NCBI GenBank assembly: GCA_964019135.1
Contig: OZ025255.1
Span: forward strand, 43,492,811-43,556,810
Direction of reading: 5' to 3'
Length of the DNA stretch: 64,000 nt
Source: Arenicola marina
Taxonomy: Eukaryota; Annelida; Polychaeta; Arenicolidae
Part shown: one piece after another, positions 10,001-21,108 of the stretch
How positions within the stretch are numbered: position 1 is the first letter of the stretch
Layout of the letters: every line of letters starts with the position of its first letter
Translations under genes and position numbers: made by a program
Notes under the pieces: model-generated
What the model was told of the DNA's origin: nothing
The model's input: the letters and a program-made list of their open reading frames with translations, nothing else
The model's database searches: none

Positions 10001-13000
10001 CTGCCGGTCCTCCTGGGCTGCCGGTCCCACCGGGCTGCTTGTCCCCCGGGCTGCCGGTCCCCCGGACTGCTTGTCCCCCGGGCTGCCGGTCCCCTGGGCT
10101 GCCAGTCCCCTGGGCTGCCGGTCCTCCTGGGCTGCCGGTCCTCCTGGGCTGCCGGTCCTCCTGGGCTGCCGGTCCTCCTGGGCTGCCGGTCCTCCTGGGC
10201 TGCCGGTCCCACCGGACTGCTGGTCCCCGGGGCTGCCGGTCCCCTGGGCTGCTGGTCCCCCGGGCTGCCGGTCCCCCGGGCTGCTGGTCCCCCGGGCTGC
10301 CGGTCCCCCGGGCTGCCGGTCCTCCTGGGCTGCCGGTCCCCCGGGCTGCTGGTCCCCCGGGCTGCCGGTCCCCCGGGCTGCTGGTCCCCCGGGCTGCCGG
10401 TCCCCCGGGCTGCCGGTCCTCCTGGGCTGCCGGTCCCCCGGGCTGCTGGTCCCCCGGGCTGCCGGTCCCCTGGGCTGCTGGTCCCCCGGGCTGCCGGTCC
10501 CCCGGGCTGCTGGTCCCCCGGGCTGCCGGTCCCCCGGGCTGCTGGTCCCCCGGGCTGCCGGTCCTCCTGGGCTGCCGGTCCCCCGGGCTGCTGGTCCCCC
10601 GGACTGCTGGTCCCCCGGGCTGCCGGTCCCCTGGGCTGCCAGTCCCCTGGGCTGCCGGTCCTCCTGGGCTGCCGGTCCTCCTGGGCTGCCGGTCCTCCTG
10701 GGCTGCCGGTCCCCCGGGCTGCCGGTCCCACCGGGCTGCTTGTCCCCCGGGCTGCCGGTCCCACCGGGATGCCGGTCCTCCTGGGCTGCCAGTCCCCTGG
10801 GCTGCCGGTCCTCCTGGGCTGCCGGTCCTCCTGGGCTGCCGGTCCTCCTGGGCTGCCGGTCCCCCGGGCTGCCGGTCCCACCGGGATGCCGGTCCTCCTG
10901 GGCTGCCGGTCCTCCTGGGCTGCCGGTCCTCCTGGGCTGCCGGTCCCCCGGGCTGCCGGTCCCACCGGGATGCCGGTCCTCCTGGGCTGCCGGTCCCCCG
11001 GGCTGCTGGTCCCCCGGACTGCTGGTCCCCCGGGCTGCCGGTCCCCTGGGCTGCCGGTCCCCCGGGCTGCCGGTCCCCCGGGCTGCCGGTCCCACCGGGA
11101 TGCCGGTCCCCCGGGCTGCCGGTCCCCCGGGCTGCCGGTCCCACCGGGATGCCGGTCCTCCTGGGCTGCCGGTCCCCCGGGCTGCTGGTCCCCCGGACTG
11201 CTGGTCCCCCGGGCTGCCGGTCCCCTGGGCTGCCGGTCCCCCGGGCTGCCGGTCCCCCGGGCTGCCGGTCCCACCGGGATGCCGGTCCCCCGGGCTGCCG
11301 GTCCCCCGGGCTGCCGGTCCCACCGGGATGCCGGTCCTCCTGGGCTGCCGGTCCCCCGGGCTGCTGGTCCCCCGGACTGCTGGTCCCCCGGGCTGCCGGT
11401 CCCCTGGGCTGCCGGTCCCCCGGGCTGCCGGTCCCCCGGGCTGCCGGTCCCCCGGGCTGCCGGTCCCCCGGGCTGCTGGTCCCCCGGGCTGCCAGTCCCC
11501 CGGGCTGCCGGTCCCACCGGGCTGCTGGTCCCCCGGGCTGCCGGTCCCCTGGGCTGCCAGTCCCCTGGGCTGCCGGTCCTCCTGGGCTGCCGGTCCTCCT
11601 GGGCTGCCGGTCCTCCTGGGCTGCCGGTCCCCCGGGCTGCCGGTCCCCCGGGCTGCTGGTCCCCCGGGCTGCCGGTCCCCTGGGCTGCCGGTCCCCCGGG
11701 CTGCTGGTCCCCCGGGCTGCCGGTCCCCCGGGCTGCTGGTCCCCCGGGCTGCCGGTCCTCCTGGGCTGCCGGTCCCCCGGGCTGCTGGTCCCCCGGACTG
11801 CTGGTCCCCCGGGCTGCCGGTCCCCTGGGCTGCCAGTCCCCTGGGCTGCCGGTCCTCCTGGGCTGCCGGTCCTCCTGGGCTGCCTGTCCCCAGGGCTGCC
11901 GGTCCCACCGGGATGCCGGTCCCCCGGGCTGCCGGTCCCCCGGGCTGCTGGTCCCCCGGGCTGCCGGTCCTCCTGGGCTGCCGGTCCCCCGGGCTGCTGG
12001 TCCCCCGGACTGCTGGTCCCCCGGGCTGCCGGTCCCCTGGGCTGCCAGTCCCCTGGGCTGCCGGTCCTCCTGGGCTGCCGGTCCTCCTGGGCTGCCTGTC
12101 CCCCGGGCTGCCGGTCCCACCGGGATGCCGGTCCTCCTGGGCTGCCGGTCCCCCGGACTGCTGGTCCCCCGGGCTGCCGGTCCCCTGGGCTGCCAGTCCC
12201 CTGGGCTGCCGGTCCTCCTGGGCTGCCGGTCCTCCTGGGCTGCCGGTCCCACCGGGCTGCTTGTCCCCCGGGCTGCCGGTCCCCCGGGCTGCCGGTCCCC
12301 AGGGCTGCCGGTCCTCCTGGGCTGCCGGTCCCACCGGGCTGCTTGTCCCCCGGGCTGCCGGTCCCCCGGGCTGCCGGTCCCCAGGGCTGCCGGTCCTCCT
12401 GGGCTGCCGGTCCCACCGGGCTGCTTGTCCCCCGGGCTGCCGGTCCCCCGGACTGCTTGTCCCCCGGGCTGCCGGTCCCCTGGGCTGCCAGTCCCCTGGG
12501 CTGCCGGTCCTCCTGGGCTGCCGGTCCTCCTGGGCTGCCGGTCCTCCTGGGCTGCCGGTCCTCCTGGGCTGCCGGTCCTCCTGGGCTGCCGGTCCCACCG
12601 GACTGCTGGTCCCCGGGGCTGCCGGTCCCCCGGACTGCTTGTCCCCCGGGCTGCCGGTCCCACCGGGCTGCCGGTCCCCCGGGCTGCCGGTCCCACCGGG
12701 CTGCCGGTCCTCCTGGGCTGCCGGTCCTCCTAGGCTGCCGGTCCCACCGGGCTGCTTGTCCCCCGGGCTGCCGGTCCCCCGGGCTGCCGGTCCCCAGGGC
12801 TGCCGGTCCTCCTGGGCTGCCGGTCCCACCGGGCTGCTTGTCCCCCGGGCTGCCGGTCCCCTGGGCTGCCGGTCCTCCTGGGCTGCCGGTCCCACCGGGC
12901 TGCTTGTCCCCCGGGCTGCCGGTCCCCCGGACTGCTGGTCCCCCGGGCTGCCGGTCCCCTGGGCTGCTTGTCCTCCTGGGCTGCCAGTCCCCTGGGCTGC

Positions 13001-13247
13001 CGGTCCCCCGGGCTGCCGGTCCCCGGGCTGCTTGTCCTCCTGGGTTGCCGGTCCCCCGGACTGCTTGCCCCCTGGGCTGCCTGTCCCCCGGGCTGCCGGT
13101 CCCCCGGGCTGCCGGTCCCCCGGGCTGCCGGTCCCCCGGGCTGCCGGTCCCACGGGCTGCCTGTCCCCCGGGCTGCCGGTCCCCCGGGCTGCCGGTCCCC
13201 CGGGCTGCCGGTCCCACCGGGATGCCGGTCCCCCGGACTGCCGGCCT
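7024..13247. repeat. 6.2-kb C-rich 16/17-bp minisatellite with 2.37-kb higher-order repeat
   Basis: About 385 units of GGCTGCCGGTCCCCCG (16 bp). Variants are CCTCCTG, CCCCTGG, TTGTCC, CCAGTCC, and a 17-bp form with CCCACCG. The block 7861-10228 reappears at 10231-12613: the offset is 2370 bp, becoming 2386 bp after one extra unit near 11930. Stop codons are nearly absent, so very long open frames exist in five reading frames at once. This is a composition effect and not coding. The G-rich strand has a run of about five G every 16 bp. Confidence 0.95.
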
Positions 13248-13565
13248 CGAGGTCGATGCGTGGGTTGATGATCGGCTGATAGTGCCAGAGAACTTTTATT
13301 GGAATATTCAAACTGGAATATTTGGAATTTATTATCACAAAATCACTGAAGATTTTGGAGGTTTTTGTACCGCGAATTAAATCGCATCATTGTGGAATGC
13401 GATTTTAAAAACAACTGTCAGTGGGTATTCATCTATTATTTTTATTTAGGAAGTTTTTTGGCTAAACTAGATGCTTTATATCCCCATGTGCTAATGCTTG
13501 AAATCCAAATACAGGGGTTGGACAGTACATTTACAGTTCCTTGTTTACACGCTAACACTGCGTGA
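13248..13565. other. unassigned AT-rich sequence
   Basis: Unique-looking sequence between the C-rich array and the first degenerate satellite unit. No gene, RNA or mobile element is recognised. Confidence 0.4.
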
Positions 13566-14150
13566 TCTGCAGGTTGTGGAATGGTTTTGTTTGGTCCGTT
13601 AATATCAAGCAAATATGTGCTATTAATTCGGTGAACAGTCATATGACAAGTTCGACTGCAAATTTATTATAAAAGACATAATTCAAATGCGAATTTTCCA
13701 CTGTTGTGAAATGGACGTTCTTGTATTAGCTGCATTATTAGTTAATAATTTGTTCCTGCGTGGTAAATACTAAATTAGTAATATTGAGTGCTTCTCCGGT
13801 TATTACATGCACCTCTCATAGTAGTTCAAATCATATGCCAGTTCGTGAATATCTCTCGTTGCAAAGCGAATCTTGTACAGCAGACCCTAGGCGCTGGGTC
13901 GGTCTTCCAGCCCAGCAACCAAATGTCACGATATATATCGAGGGCTTAAATAGCTTCTTCCGTTCTCCGCTTGTACCGTATTCTTGTTTTAATAAATATT
14001 GGTGTGGAATGGTTTCGTTTGGTTTCTTAATAACAAGCAGAATGTGCAATTAATTCGGTAAAAACGCGGTTAACAATGGGCAGAATGTGCCATAAATAAG
14101 GCGACAAGTCCGCTACTAATGGGAATAATGTACCTTAAATAAAGCGACAA
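13566..14150. repeat. degenerate left part of the 34-bp satellite region
   Basis: Two related segments of about 60 bp, starting GTGGAATGGTTT at about 13575 and 14003 and both ending ATTAATTCGGT, are followed by decayed copies of the AATGGGCAGAATGTGC unit (14070-14150). The same unit forms the large array right of the LINE at 19030-20290. The LINE therefore sits inside this repeat region. Confidence 0.6.
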
Positions 14151-14159
14151 ATAATGGGA

Positions 14160-14269
14160 AAAATATATATTCTTATATGAATATAATATATATATAAGAA
14201 TATATATTAATATAAAAAAACATGTATATTCATATATAAGAATATATTGATATATAAGAATGTATTCAT
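14160..14269. repeat. AT-rich repeat, LINE insertion site with left target duplication
   Basis: Repeated ATATATAAGAATATAT motifs. The last 20 bp (14250-14269, ending TGTATTCAT) recur at 18931-18950 with one mismatch, immediately after the LINE poly(A). This is consistent with a target-site duplication. Confidence 0.75.
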
Positions 14270-14273
14270 GCAT

Positions 14274-14779
14274 ATGGCCGACTCCGCGCCATCGGGTGAG
14301 AAACCCTCCCACGCCGCGGTGGCCGACTCCGCGCCATCGGGTGAGAAACCCTCCGACGCCGCGGTGGCCGACTCCGCGCCACCGGGTGAGAAACCCCCCC
14401 CCCCCACACCGCAGCAGCTGACTCCGCACCATCGGGTGAGAAACCCTCCCACGCCGAGGTGGCCGACTCCGCGCCATCGGGTGAGAAACCCTCCGACGCC
14501 GATGTGGTCGACCCAGAGACCCAAGAGCGTGGCAGAAAAAAACATCGAGAGTTCACCGCTGCTCGAAGAGCTAACAACATCAACGTAGAGCGCTCTGCGT
14601 CAAAACCAACAATCAGCAATGCTGATAAATCTCAAACTGCGATCACCTGCTATCTTCGGCGAGAGCTTAGCCGTCAGAGGTCCGTCTCCAGCAAAAGGAA
14701 ACTATCTGATAATTCTCCATCCGGAGCAGCCAAGCAAGGCCGAACAGATGAAGAGCCACAAGAGAAAGACTATGGCTAA
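14274..14779 (+). pseudogene. LINE ORF1, frameshifted at a poly(C) run
   Basis: The frame opens at ATG 14274 with a repeated 15-residue module (ADSAPSGEKPS core). Five DNA copies start at 14277, 14322, 14367, 14417 and 14462. The third-to-fourth interval is 50 bp instead of 45 because of a C run at about 14396-14405, which shifts the frame. The remainder continues in another frame to TAA at 14777-14779 and is basic and Ser/Arg-rich. I see no RRM or zinc knuckle. The protein would be only about 170 residues, short for an L1/Tx1 ORF1, so its role as an RNA-binding chaperone is assumed from position. Confidence 0.6.
14277..14505 (+). repeat. 5 x 45-bp tandem repeats at LINE 5' end
   Basis: GC-rich 45-bp units (GCCGACTCCGCGCC...GAGAAACCCTCC) within an otherwise AT-rich element. 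They are translated as part of ORF1 but also lie at the very 5' end, where some LINEs carry tandem promoter monomers. Which role applies cannot be read from sequence. Confidence 0.9.
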
Positions 14780-15111
14780 TCCAAATAACAACCTCCGAAG
14801 ACCTAACGACGACGACCTGGAAGTGTCAATGGACTACGATTACATATTCGTATTAACGAGTGACTGTCACCAATGCGTTTAAAGCATTAATATTATGAGT
14901 ATATTTTCACCTCGTAAAATGAAACGAAAAATGTCGGAAGCCAATCGTGAGTATGCAAATGTAAAGCTTATACATGTGAAAACTACACGTCAGCATGTGA
15001 GAGCTGACAGTTGCAAGCACGGTATCTCAAGACCGCGTGGCTATAAATATCAACAGCTCCTTGCTACAAAGGGACAATGTATTTAAGACCAAACAGTTGT
15101 GCGATAATACA
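14780..15111 (+). other. LINE inter-ORF region
   Basis: Sequence between the ORF1 stop and the likely ORF2 start. Short Lys/Arg-rich open frames here (for example from 14895) may be a decayed part of ORF1. No domain is recognised. Confidence 0.4.
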
Positions 15112-18100
15112 ATGAGCAAATCTGATAAATTAAGGGTAGTTTCTTTAAACTGCAGGGGACTTCGAAACCCGATAAAAAGATCTGCAGTACTACAGTTTCT
15201 AAAGGACCAAAACGCCCATATCTCTTTCCTTCAGGAAACTTTTATTACTGATGACATAACTGAGAAATTTAACGCCGACTGGGACGGAGAAGCTTTTCAC
15301 TGTGTGAGCGACTCAAGTCATAGTAGAGGTGTGTCCATTCTGTTCCATAACAAATATAAGCCAAAAATTAAGTCGTGTCACAGAAGCAATGAAGGGAGAA
15401 AGCTCCTGTTAAACATTGAACATGAAAACGATCTATATACCTTGGTTGTAGCTTATGCCCCTGATAAAGGTAGAGCGATATTCCTTAAGAAACTATCGAT
15501 CTGGATTAAGCGCCATGCTTGTAATCTAGATAATCTAATCATAGGAGCAGACCTGAACACGGTTGACAACACTATTGATAGGACATCAGGTAATCTCGAC
15601 CAAAGTTCTTCCCAATTTTCTAAATTTAAATCTGCATTAGACTTAAAAGATGTTTGGCGATGTAAGCATCCCAATGACCAAAAATTCACATATGTACATC
15701 CTTCGATAAATGGAACGATGTCACGTATTGACTATGTATTAGCTTCCCGCTCAGTAAATGTCAATGTAAACAAGGCTGAAATCAAGCCGGCACCCGTACC
15801 CGACCACAAAGCCGTTATCTGTACAGCAACCCTAGCTGAAAACAAGCGAAATCGGGGAAAGGGCTACTGGAAATTGAACAATTCATATCTTGAAAAAAAG
15901 GAGTACACCAAAAGCGTTTCCGAAATCATATCGGAAACGCTTAATGAATACGAGGATATCGTATCGCATAAGACCCTCTGGGACATCTGCAAAATAAAAA
16001 TTAAAGAATACTCTATCACGTTTGGAATAAGAGCAAAAAGACAAGCAACCAACGAGATCCAAAATTTAGAGAACAAAATAACCGAAATTGATAACGCGAT
16101 AGCGAAACATTTCAATACAGATTTACAAGTTGAACGTAAACAGCTGAAATCAAACTTAGACAACATAACGATCACCAAAGCGCAAGGTGCCCAAATTCGC
16201 TCTCGAGCTGAATGGGTGGAAAAGGGTGAGCGTAACACAGCTTATTTTATGCGCCTAGAAAAACAACGCCAATCGAAAAACAGAATTGACTGTCTTATTT
16301 CAGAAAACGGCAAGTGCCTAACATCCGATAATGAAATATTGTCTGAAACGGTAACGTTCTACAAAAACTGTATCAAAGTCGAAATCCCGAAGAGCAAGAG
16401 ATAGACAAATATCTAAAGAATATAGATAAGCATGCAGTCCTTGACGATATATCAAAATCCAAATGTGAAGGTCCCGTCACGGCAAGTGAAATTGACGAGG
16501 CAGTCAGTGGGCTTAAGTGCAACAAAAGCCCAGGAAATGACGGCCTCGGTTCTGAGTTTTATAAGACGTTTTCAAATCAAATCAAGCCAATCCTTGTTAA
16601 TGTGTACAATGAATCATATCTGCAAGGTGAATTGAACTACTCCCAACGAGGCTCTCTACTATCATTAATTCATAAAAAGGGACCAAGAGAAAATATTGCA
16701 AACTACCGACCTATCAGCCTAGCGAATACCGACTACAAGATATTAGCGTTTATACTTTCAAATCGTTTACAAAAAGTGTTAGATAAAATTATCAGCAAGG
16801 ACCAAACAGCATATATTAAAAAGCGCTTCATTGGAACAAATATCAGACTCATTCAAGATCTGATACAACATGCAGATACAAAAGACAAAAAAGGTCTGCT
16901 ATTATTTCTCGATTTTGAGAAAGCTTTCGATTCGGTAGAGTGGCTGTTTATAGAAAAAGTACTCAAAAAGTTCAGGTTTGGAAATGAATTCATTAAATGG
17001 GTCCAGACTTTATACAACAATTCTTATCTGTACGTAAAAAATAATGGGCATATGTCAGAAAGCTTTCAAGTAAACCGAGGTGTCAAACAAGGATGCCCCC
17101 TCTCAGCTCTACTTTTTATCATCGTAGTCGAAATCTTATCTATTAAAATAAAAAGCAATAAAAAAATAAAAGGCTACCGCATTAAACAACATGGTAAAGA
17201 AAAAACAGTGAAACTGTCTCAATATGCCGACGATGGCACACTGCTACTGCAAGATGCAAATCAAATAAAATTTGTATTAGAAGAAATTGATGCTTTCTCA
17301 AAAAGGGCTGGACCTCTGTTAAACAAAAGCAAAACAATTGGAATGTACTTAGGCAAAGGCAAGATCAAAGATATTACTATTAATGATATAAAAGTTGTAA
17401 GCACTCCCATAAGATACCTTGGAATATACATTGGACAACATCTAGCCAAATGCAATGAACTAAACTGGGAAAAAAAGATAAAACAAATAGAAGATGAGAT
17501 TGAAAACTGGCAAACTCGAGAACTTACCATATTTGGAAAGGTAACCATTATCAAAACACTTCTTGTTCCTAAAGTAACATTCGTAGCGACACCTACTGCT
17601 ATACCAAACGACCAAACGATCTCGCAGATCGACAAAATCCTATATAATTTCATTTGGGGAAAAAGCGATAGACTGAAACGAAAGCAATTAATACGTAAAA
17701 TAGAACAAGGCGGCATAGCAATGATTGACATAAGATCCCACTTTCAAGCCATAAAAGCATCATGGGTTAAAAGGATCGTCAACGTTGACGAAAATTGGAA
17801 CTTTCTAGCCCGATCGCACTTAAATAGTCTTGGAGACGACTTCCTTTTTGTGAAATTTAAAAATATCAATAAGCAAAACCTACCACAAATTAAACTTCTG
17901 CCTAAATTCTACCAAGAAGTATGCGAATCCTATAGCCAAAGCAAAGAAGAAACGCGACCTATTGTATTTGAAAACCTGCGTGACGAAATACTCTGGGGAA
18001 ATTGTTTTATTTCGTACAAGAAAATATGCGGGAAAAACTGTTGCCTGCTTTTCAAGTCCTTCATAGAAGTAGGGATCATACGTATAAGAGATTTGGATTT

Positions 18101-18863
18101 CTCAATGGGGAAACTATGTGAGCTCTCAATACACGAAAGAGTGAAAGACAAGAGGAATATTTTTGCTGAGATATCTCTTCTACGGCAGGCTCTTAAACCA
18201 TATAAAGACGTTATAAACTCGGAGACGTCATACGCCTCATGTCCATATGCAACTGCCCCTCTAGCCGCCCCGATCGCCGACGTCTCGACTCGCGCATATT
18301 ATGAAATATTTATTGCGAAGAAAAGTGAAGCACCGAACACAGAAGTAAAATTATCAAATCTTTTCAACCGTCTCGATATTAATTTTGCTGATGTATATAA
18401 GAGGAAAATTAAGGATATTCCAGACAGAAAAATAGCTGCCTTTAACTTTAAAGTAATTAATCAAATTTTACCCTGCAAAAGAAACCTTGTGAAATGGGGA
18501 AAAATTGAATCTGACTTGTGTGACCGATGTGGACTCCCAGAAAATACTATGCATTTGTTACATGATTGTTATTTCTCGAAAGAAATTTGGAAACTGACAT
18601 CAGAGCTGCTGAGCGTTAAAATTAGTTTAAAGGAAATTATTCTCGGTGTTCAGAATAAATCGATCAACTTTGTAATATCGGTGCTATCATTTCTTTTATA
18701 CAAAGACTGGCTTCTCCACACTAAAGACGGTGCTAGCCGAGAGAGTACTAAGTCAAAGGCATTTCTCAAGCGTGAATTAATGACAAAAGCAAATGTCTAT
18801 ATTTTGTTAAATTGGACCGATGTTGGAAGTATTCTTCGTTTTATAAGCACGATCATGTTTTAA
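15112..18863 (+). pseudogene. LINE ORF2: APE endonuclease and reverse transcriptase, one frameshift
   Basis: The likely start is ATG 15112, giving about 1250 codons. The N-terminal APE endonuclease has all expected blocks: VVSLNCRGL, LQET near residue 42, GADLN near 145, SRIDYVL near 203 and PDHKAV near 227. The reading frame breaks at a five-A run near 16361-16368. The following frame continues without a gap through the RT: YRPISL, LDFEKAFDSV, GVKQGCPLSALLF, SQYADDG (catalytic Asp pair) and YLGIYIG. A zinc motif near the C-terminus (C-x2-C, H, C around 18517-18570) matches zf-RVT. The stop is at 18861-18863. Apart from the one-base shift all catalytic residues are present. Confidence 0.9.
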
Positions 18864-18930
18864 TTCGAACCTCTGTCAACTAATTTTATGTTTTGGTGAA
18901 TAAAATCCTTATAAAAAAAAAAAAAAAAAA

Positions 18931-19029
18931 ATATATAAGGATGTATTCATATATAAGAATATATATTCATATATATAAGAATATATATTCATATATATAA
19001 GAATATATATTCATATATAAAAAATATAT
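18931..19029. repeat. AT-rich repeat with right target duplication
   Basis: 18931-18950 repeats 14250-14269 with one mismatch. Further ATATATAAGAATATATATTC units follow, so the LINE landed inside an AT-rich tandem repeat. Confidence 0.75.
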
Positions 19030-20290
19030 GCCAAAAGAGCACAACACGAGAATGGGCAGACTGTGCTATAAATAATGCAACAATGCGGTTAATAATGGAA
19101 ATAATCAGAATGTGCTATAAGTGGAAAAGGCAGGGTTAATAATGGGCAAAATGCGCTATAAATAAGGCGTCAAAAATGGGCAGAATGCGCTATAAATAAC
19201 GCGTCAATAATGGGCAGGATGTGCTATAAATAACGCGTCAATAATGGGCAGAATGCGCTATAAATAACGCGTCAATAATGGGCAGAATGCGCTATAAATA
19301 ACGCGTCAATAATGGGCAGAATGTGCTATAAATAAGGCGGGAATGATGGACAGAGTATTCTATAAATAAGGCGTTAATAATGGACAGAATGCGCCACAAA
19401 TAAGGAGTCAAAAATGGGCAGAATGCGCTACAAAATAACGCGTCAATAATGAGCAGAATGTGCTATAAGTGGAAAAGGCAGGGTTAATAATGGGCAAAAT
19501 GCGCTATAAATAAGGCGTCAAAAATGGGCAGAATGCGCTATAAATAACGCGTCAATAATGGGCAGGATGTGCTATAAATAACGCGTCAATAATGGGCAGA
19601 ATGCGCTATAAATAACGCGTCAATAATGGGCAGAATGCGCTATAAATAACGCGTCAATAATGGGCAGAATGTGCTATAAATAAGGCGGGAATGATGGACA
19701 GAGTATGCTATAAATAAGGCGTTAATAATGGACAGAATGCGCCACAAATAAGGAGTCAAAAATGGGCAGAATGCGCTAAAAATAACGCGTCAATAATGAG
19801 CAGAATGTGCTATAAATAACGCGTCAATAATGGGCAGAATGTGCTATAAATAAGGCGGGAATGATGGACAGAGTATGCTATAAATAAGGCGTCAATAATG
19901 GACAGAATGCGCCACAAATAAGGAGTCAAAATGGGCAGAATGCGCTAAAAATAACGCGTTAATAATGAGCAGAATGTGCTATAAATAAGGCGTGAATGAT
20001 GGACAGAATATGCTATAAATAAGGAATCAAAAATGGGCAGAATGCGCTATAACTAAGGCGTCAATAATGGGCAGAATGCGCCACAAATAAGGCGTCAAAA
20101 TGGGCAGAATGCGCTATAAATAACGCGTCAATAATGGGCAGAATGCGCCACAAATAAGGAGTCAAAAATGGGCAGAATGTGCTATAAATAACGCGTCAAT
20201 AATGGGCAGAATGTGCTATAAATAACGCGTCAATAATGGGCAGAATGCGCCACAAATAAGGCGTAAAAACGGTTAATAACTGGCAAATGT
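19030..20290. repeat. 34-bp AT-rich satellite array
   Basis: About 37 units of roughly 34 bp with core AATGGGCAGAATGCGC then TATAAATAACGCGTC, plus variants (GATGGACAGAGTATGC, CCACAAATAAGGAGTC). A block of about 350 bp (for example 19118 onward) repeats at 19468 onward, so there is a higher-order period too. Confidence 0.93.
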
Positions 20291-20903
20291 GCCATAAGTG
20301 GCACAATGCGATTAATAATGTTTAATGCAGGCCATTCAAGGCGAAATGCTGGATCAACATAAATCGAGAAATAAGAAGAAGCCAGGGTTTCCTTTATTGA
20401 TTAAAATACATGTCACATTCTGATTATTGACATCACATTATTATACGTATCAATAGTCTAGTGATATGTAACGCGCCATTTGAATTCATTATTTGGCTAT
20501 TTGTTTATATCATCGCAGATGCATTATACATTGCGTTTCGTTGCTGAATACAAACATTAACTTGTGTGCGCAAAGAATCAACGTGCAAAGAGAATAATCC
20601 TAGCATGGGCGATTTGGCAATCGGGTTTCGCCATTTGCAATGTTTAAGTATAATACATAATACGTATTTGTATAATTAAGCTCACTGTATAATAACGCTT
20701 AACTGTAATGATTAACCCCACTGAACGATGACGGTACCTATATTATTAAGCAAACCCAGACCATATATAGTGATGATTATATTTGTAACATTGAAATAGC
20801 CGTATATATAAGTGAGATTTTGCTCATGAGTTTCAACATGCATCGCGTCTAGCATTGTGGCACTATGCTCTCAGAGATCATCCATGATATGAGGAATGTC
20901 ATC
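20291..20903 (-). other. GALK2 3' untranslated region and flank
   Basis: Sequence downstream of the GALK2 stop on the minus strand. A minus-strand AATAAA (TTTATT at 20393-20398) is a plausible polyadenylation signal, giving a 3' UTR of about 520 bases. No other feature is seen. Confidence 0.55.
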
Positions 20904-21108
20904 TCAGTCCGTATAAATAGCGGCTCCACCTCCCGGCTGGGTGGCGAACAAACTGTCCTTGACCTTGCTGGACCTCATGACGTCACCGTCGTAAAAGCGT
21001 GCCTTGACCTGCTCTTGGAAACTGGTCACGTGATCCCGCGCGACCAATGAGACGACACAGCCACCCCAACCGGCGCCAGTCAGACGTGACCCCAGAGCTC
21101 CGCATTCC
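20904..21108 (-). CDS. GALK2: GALK2 exon 9 (last)
   Basis: The minus-strand acceptor TTTCTTGCAG precedes a phase 2 entry. It encodes [16 protein letters not shown] (GHMP motif 3) and ends [13 protein letters not shown] before the stop at 20904-20906. Confidence 0.95.

Larger units (their letters stand above)
14270..18930 (+). mobile_element. Tx1/L1-like non-LTR retrotransposon, nearly full length
   Basis: The 4.66-kb element has, in order, a short ORF1 with N-terminal tandem repeats, a long ORF2 (APE-type endonuclease, reverse transcriptase, C-terminal zinc motif), a 3' UTR with AATAAA at 18899-18904 and an 18-base poly(A) at 18913-18930. It is flanked by a 20-bp direct repeat with one mismatch. 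The RT motif order and the YRPISL...TDYKI block fit the L1/Tx1 group. Both ORFs are broken only by length changes in homopolymers, so the copy is young or the breaks are sequencing errors. Elements of this group copy themselves by target-primed reverse transcription. Confidence 0.9.

Noticed and set aside
6966-13380. Open reading frames of 1400-2080 codons on both strands
   Set aside because: They are in five frames at once over a 16/17-bp repeat that lacks stop codons. The translations are low-complexity (PGDRQPGG, GLPVPRAAG), with no start context or splice signals.
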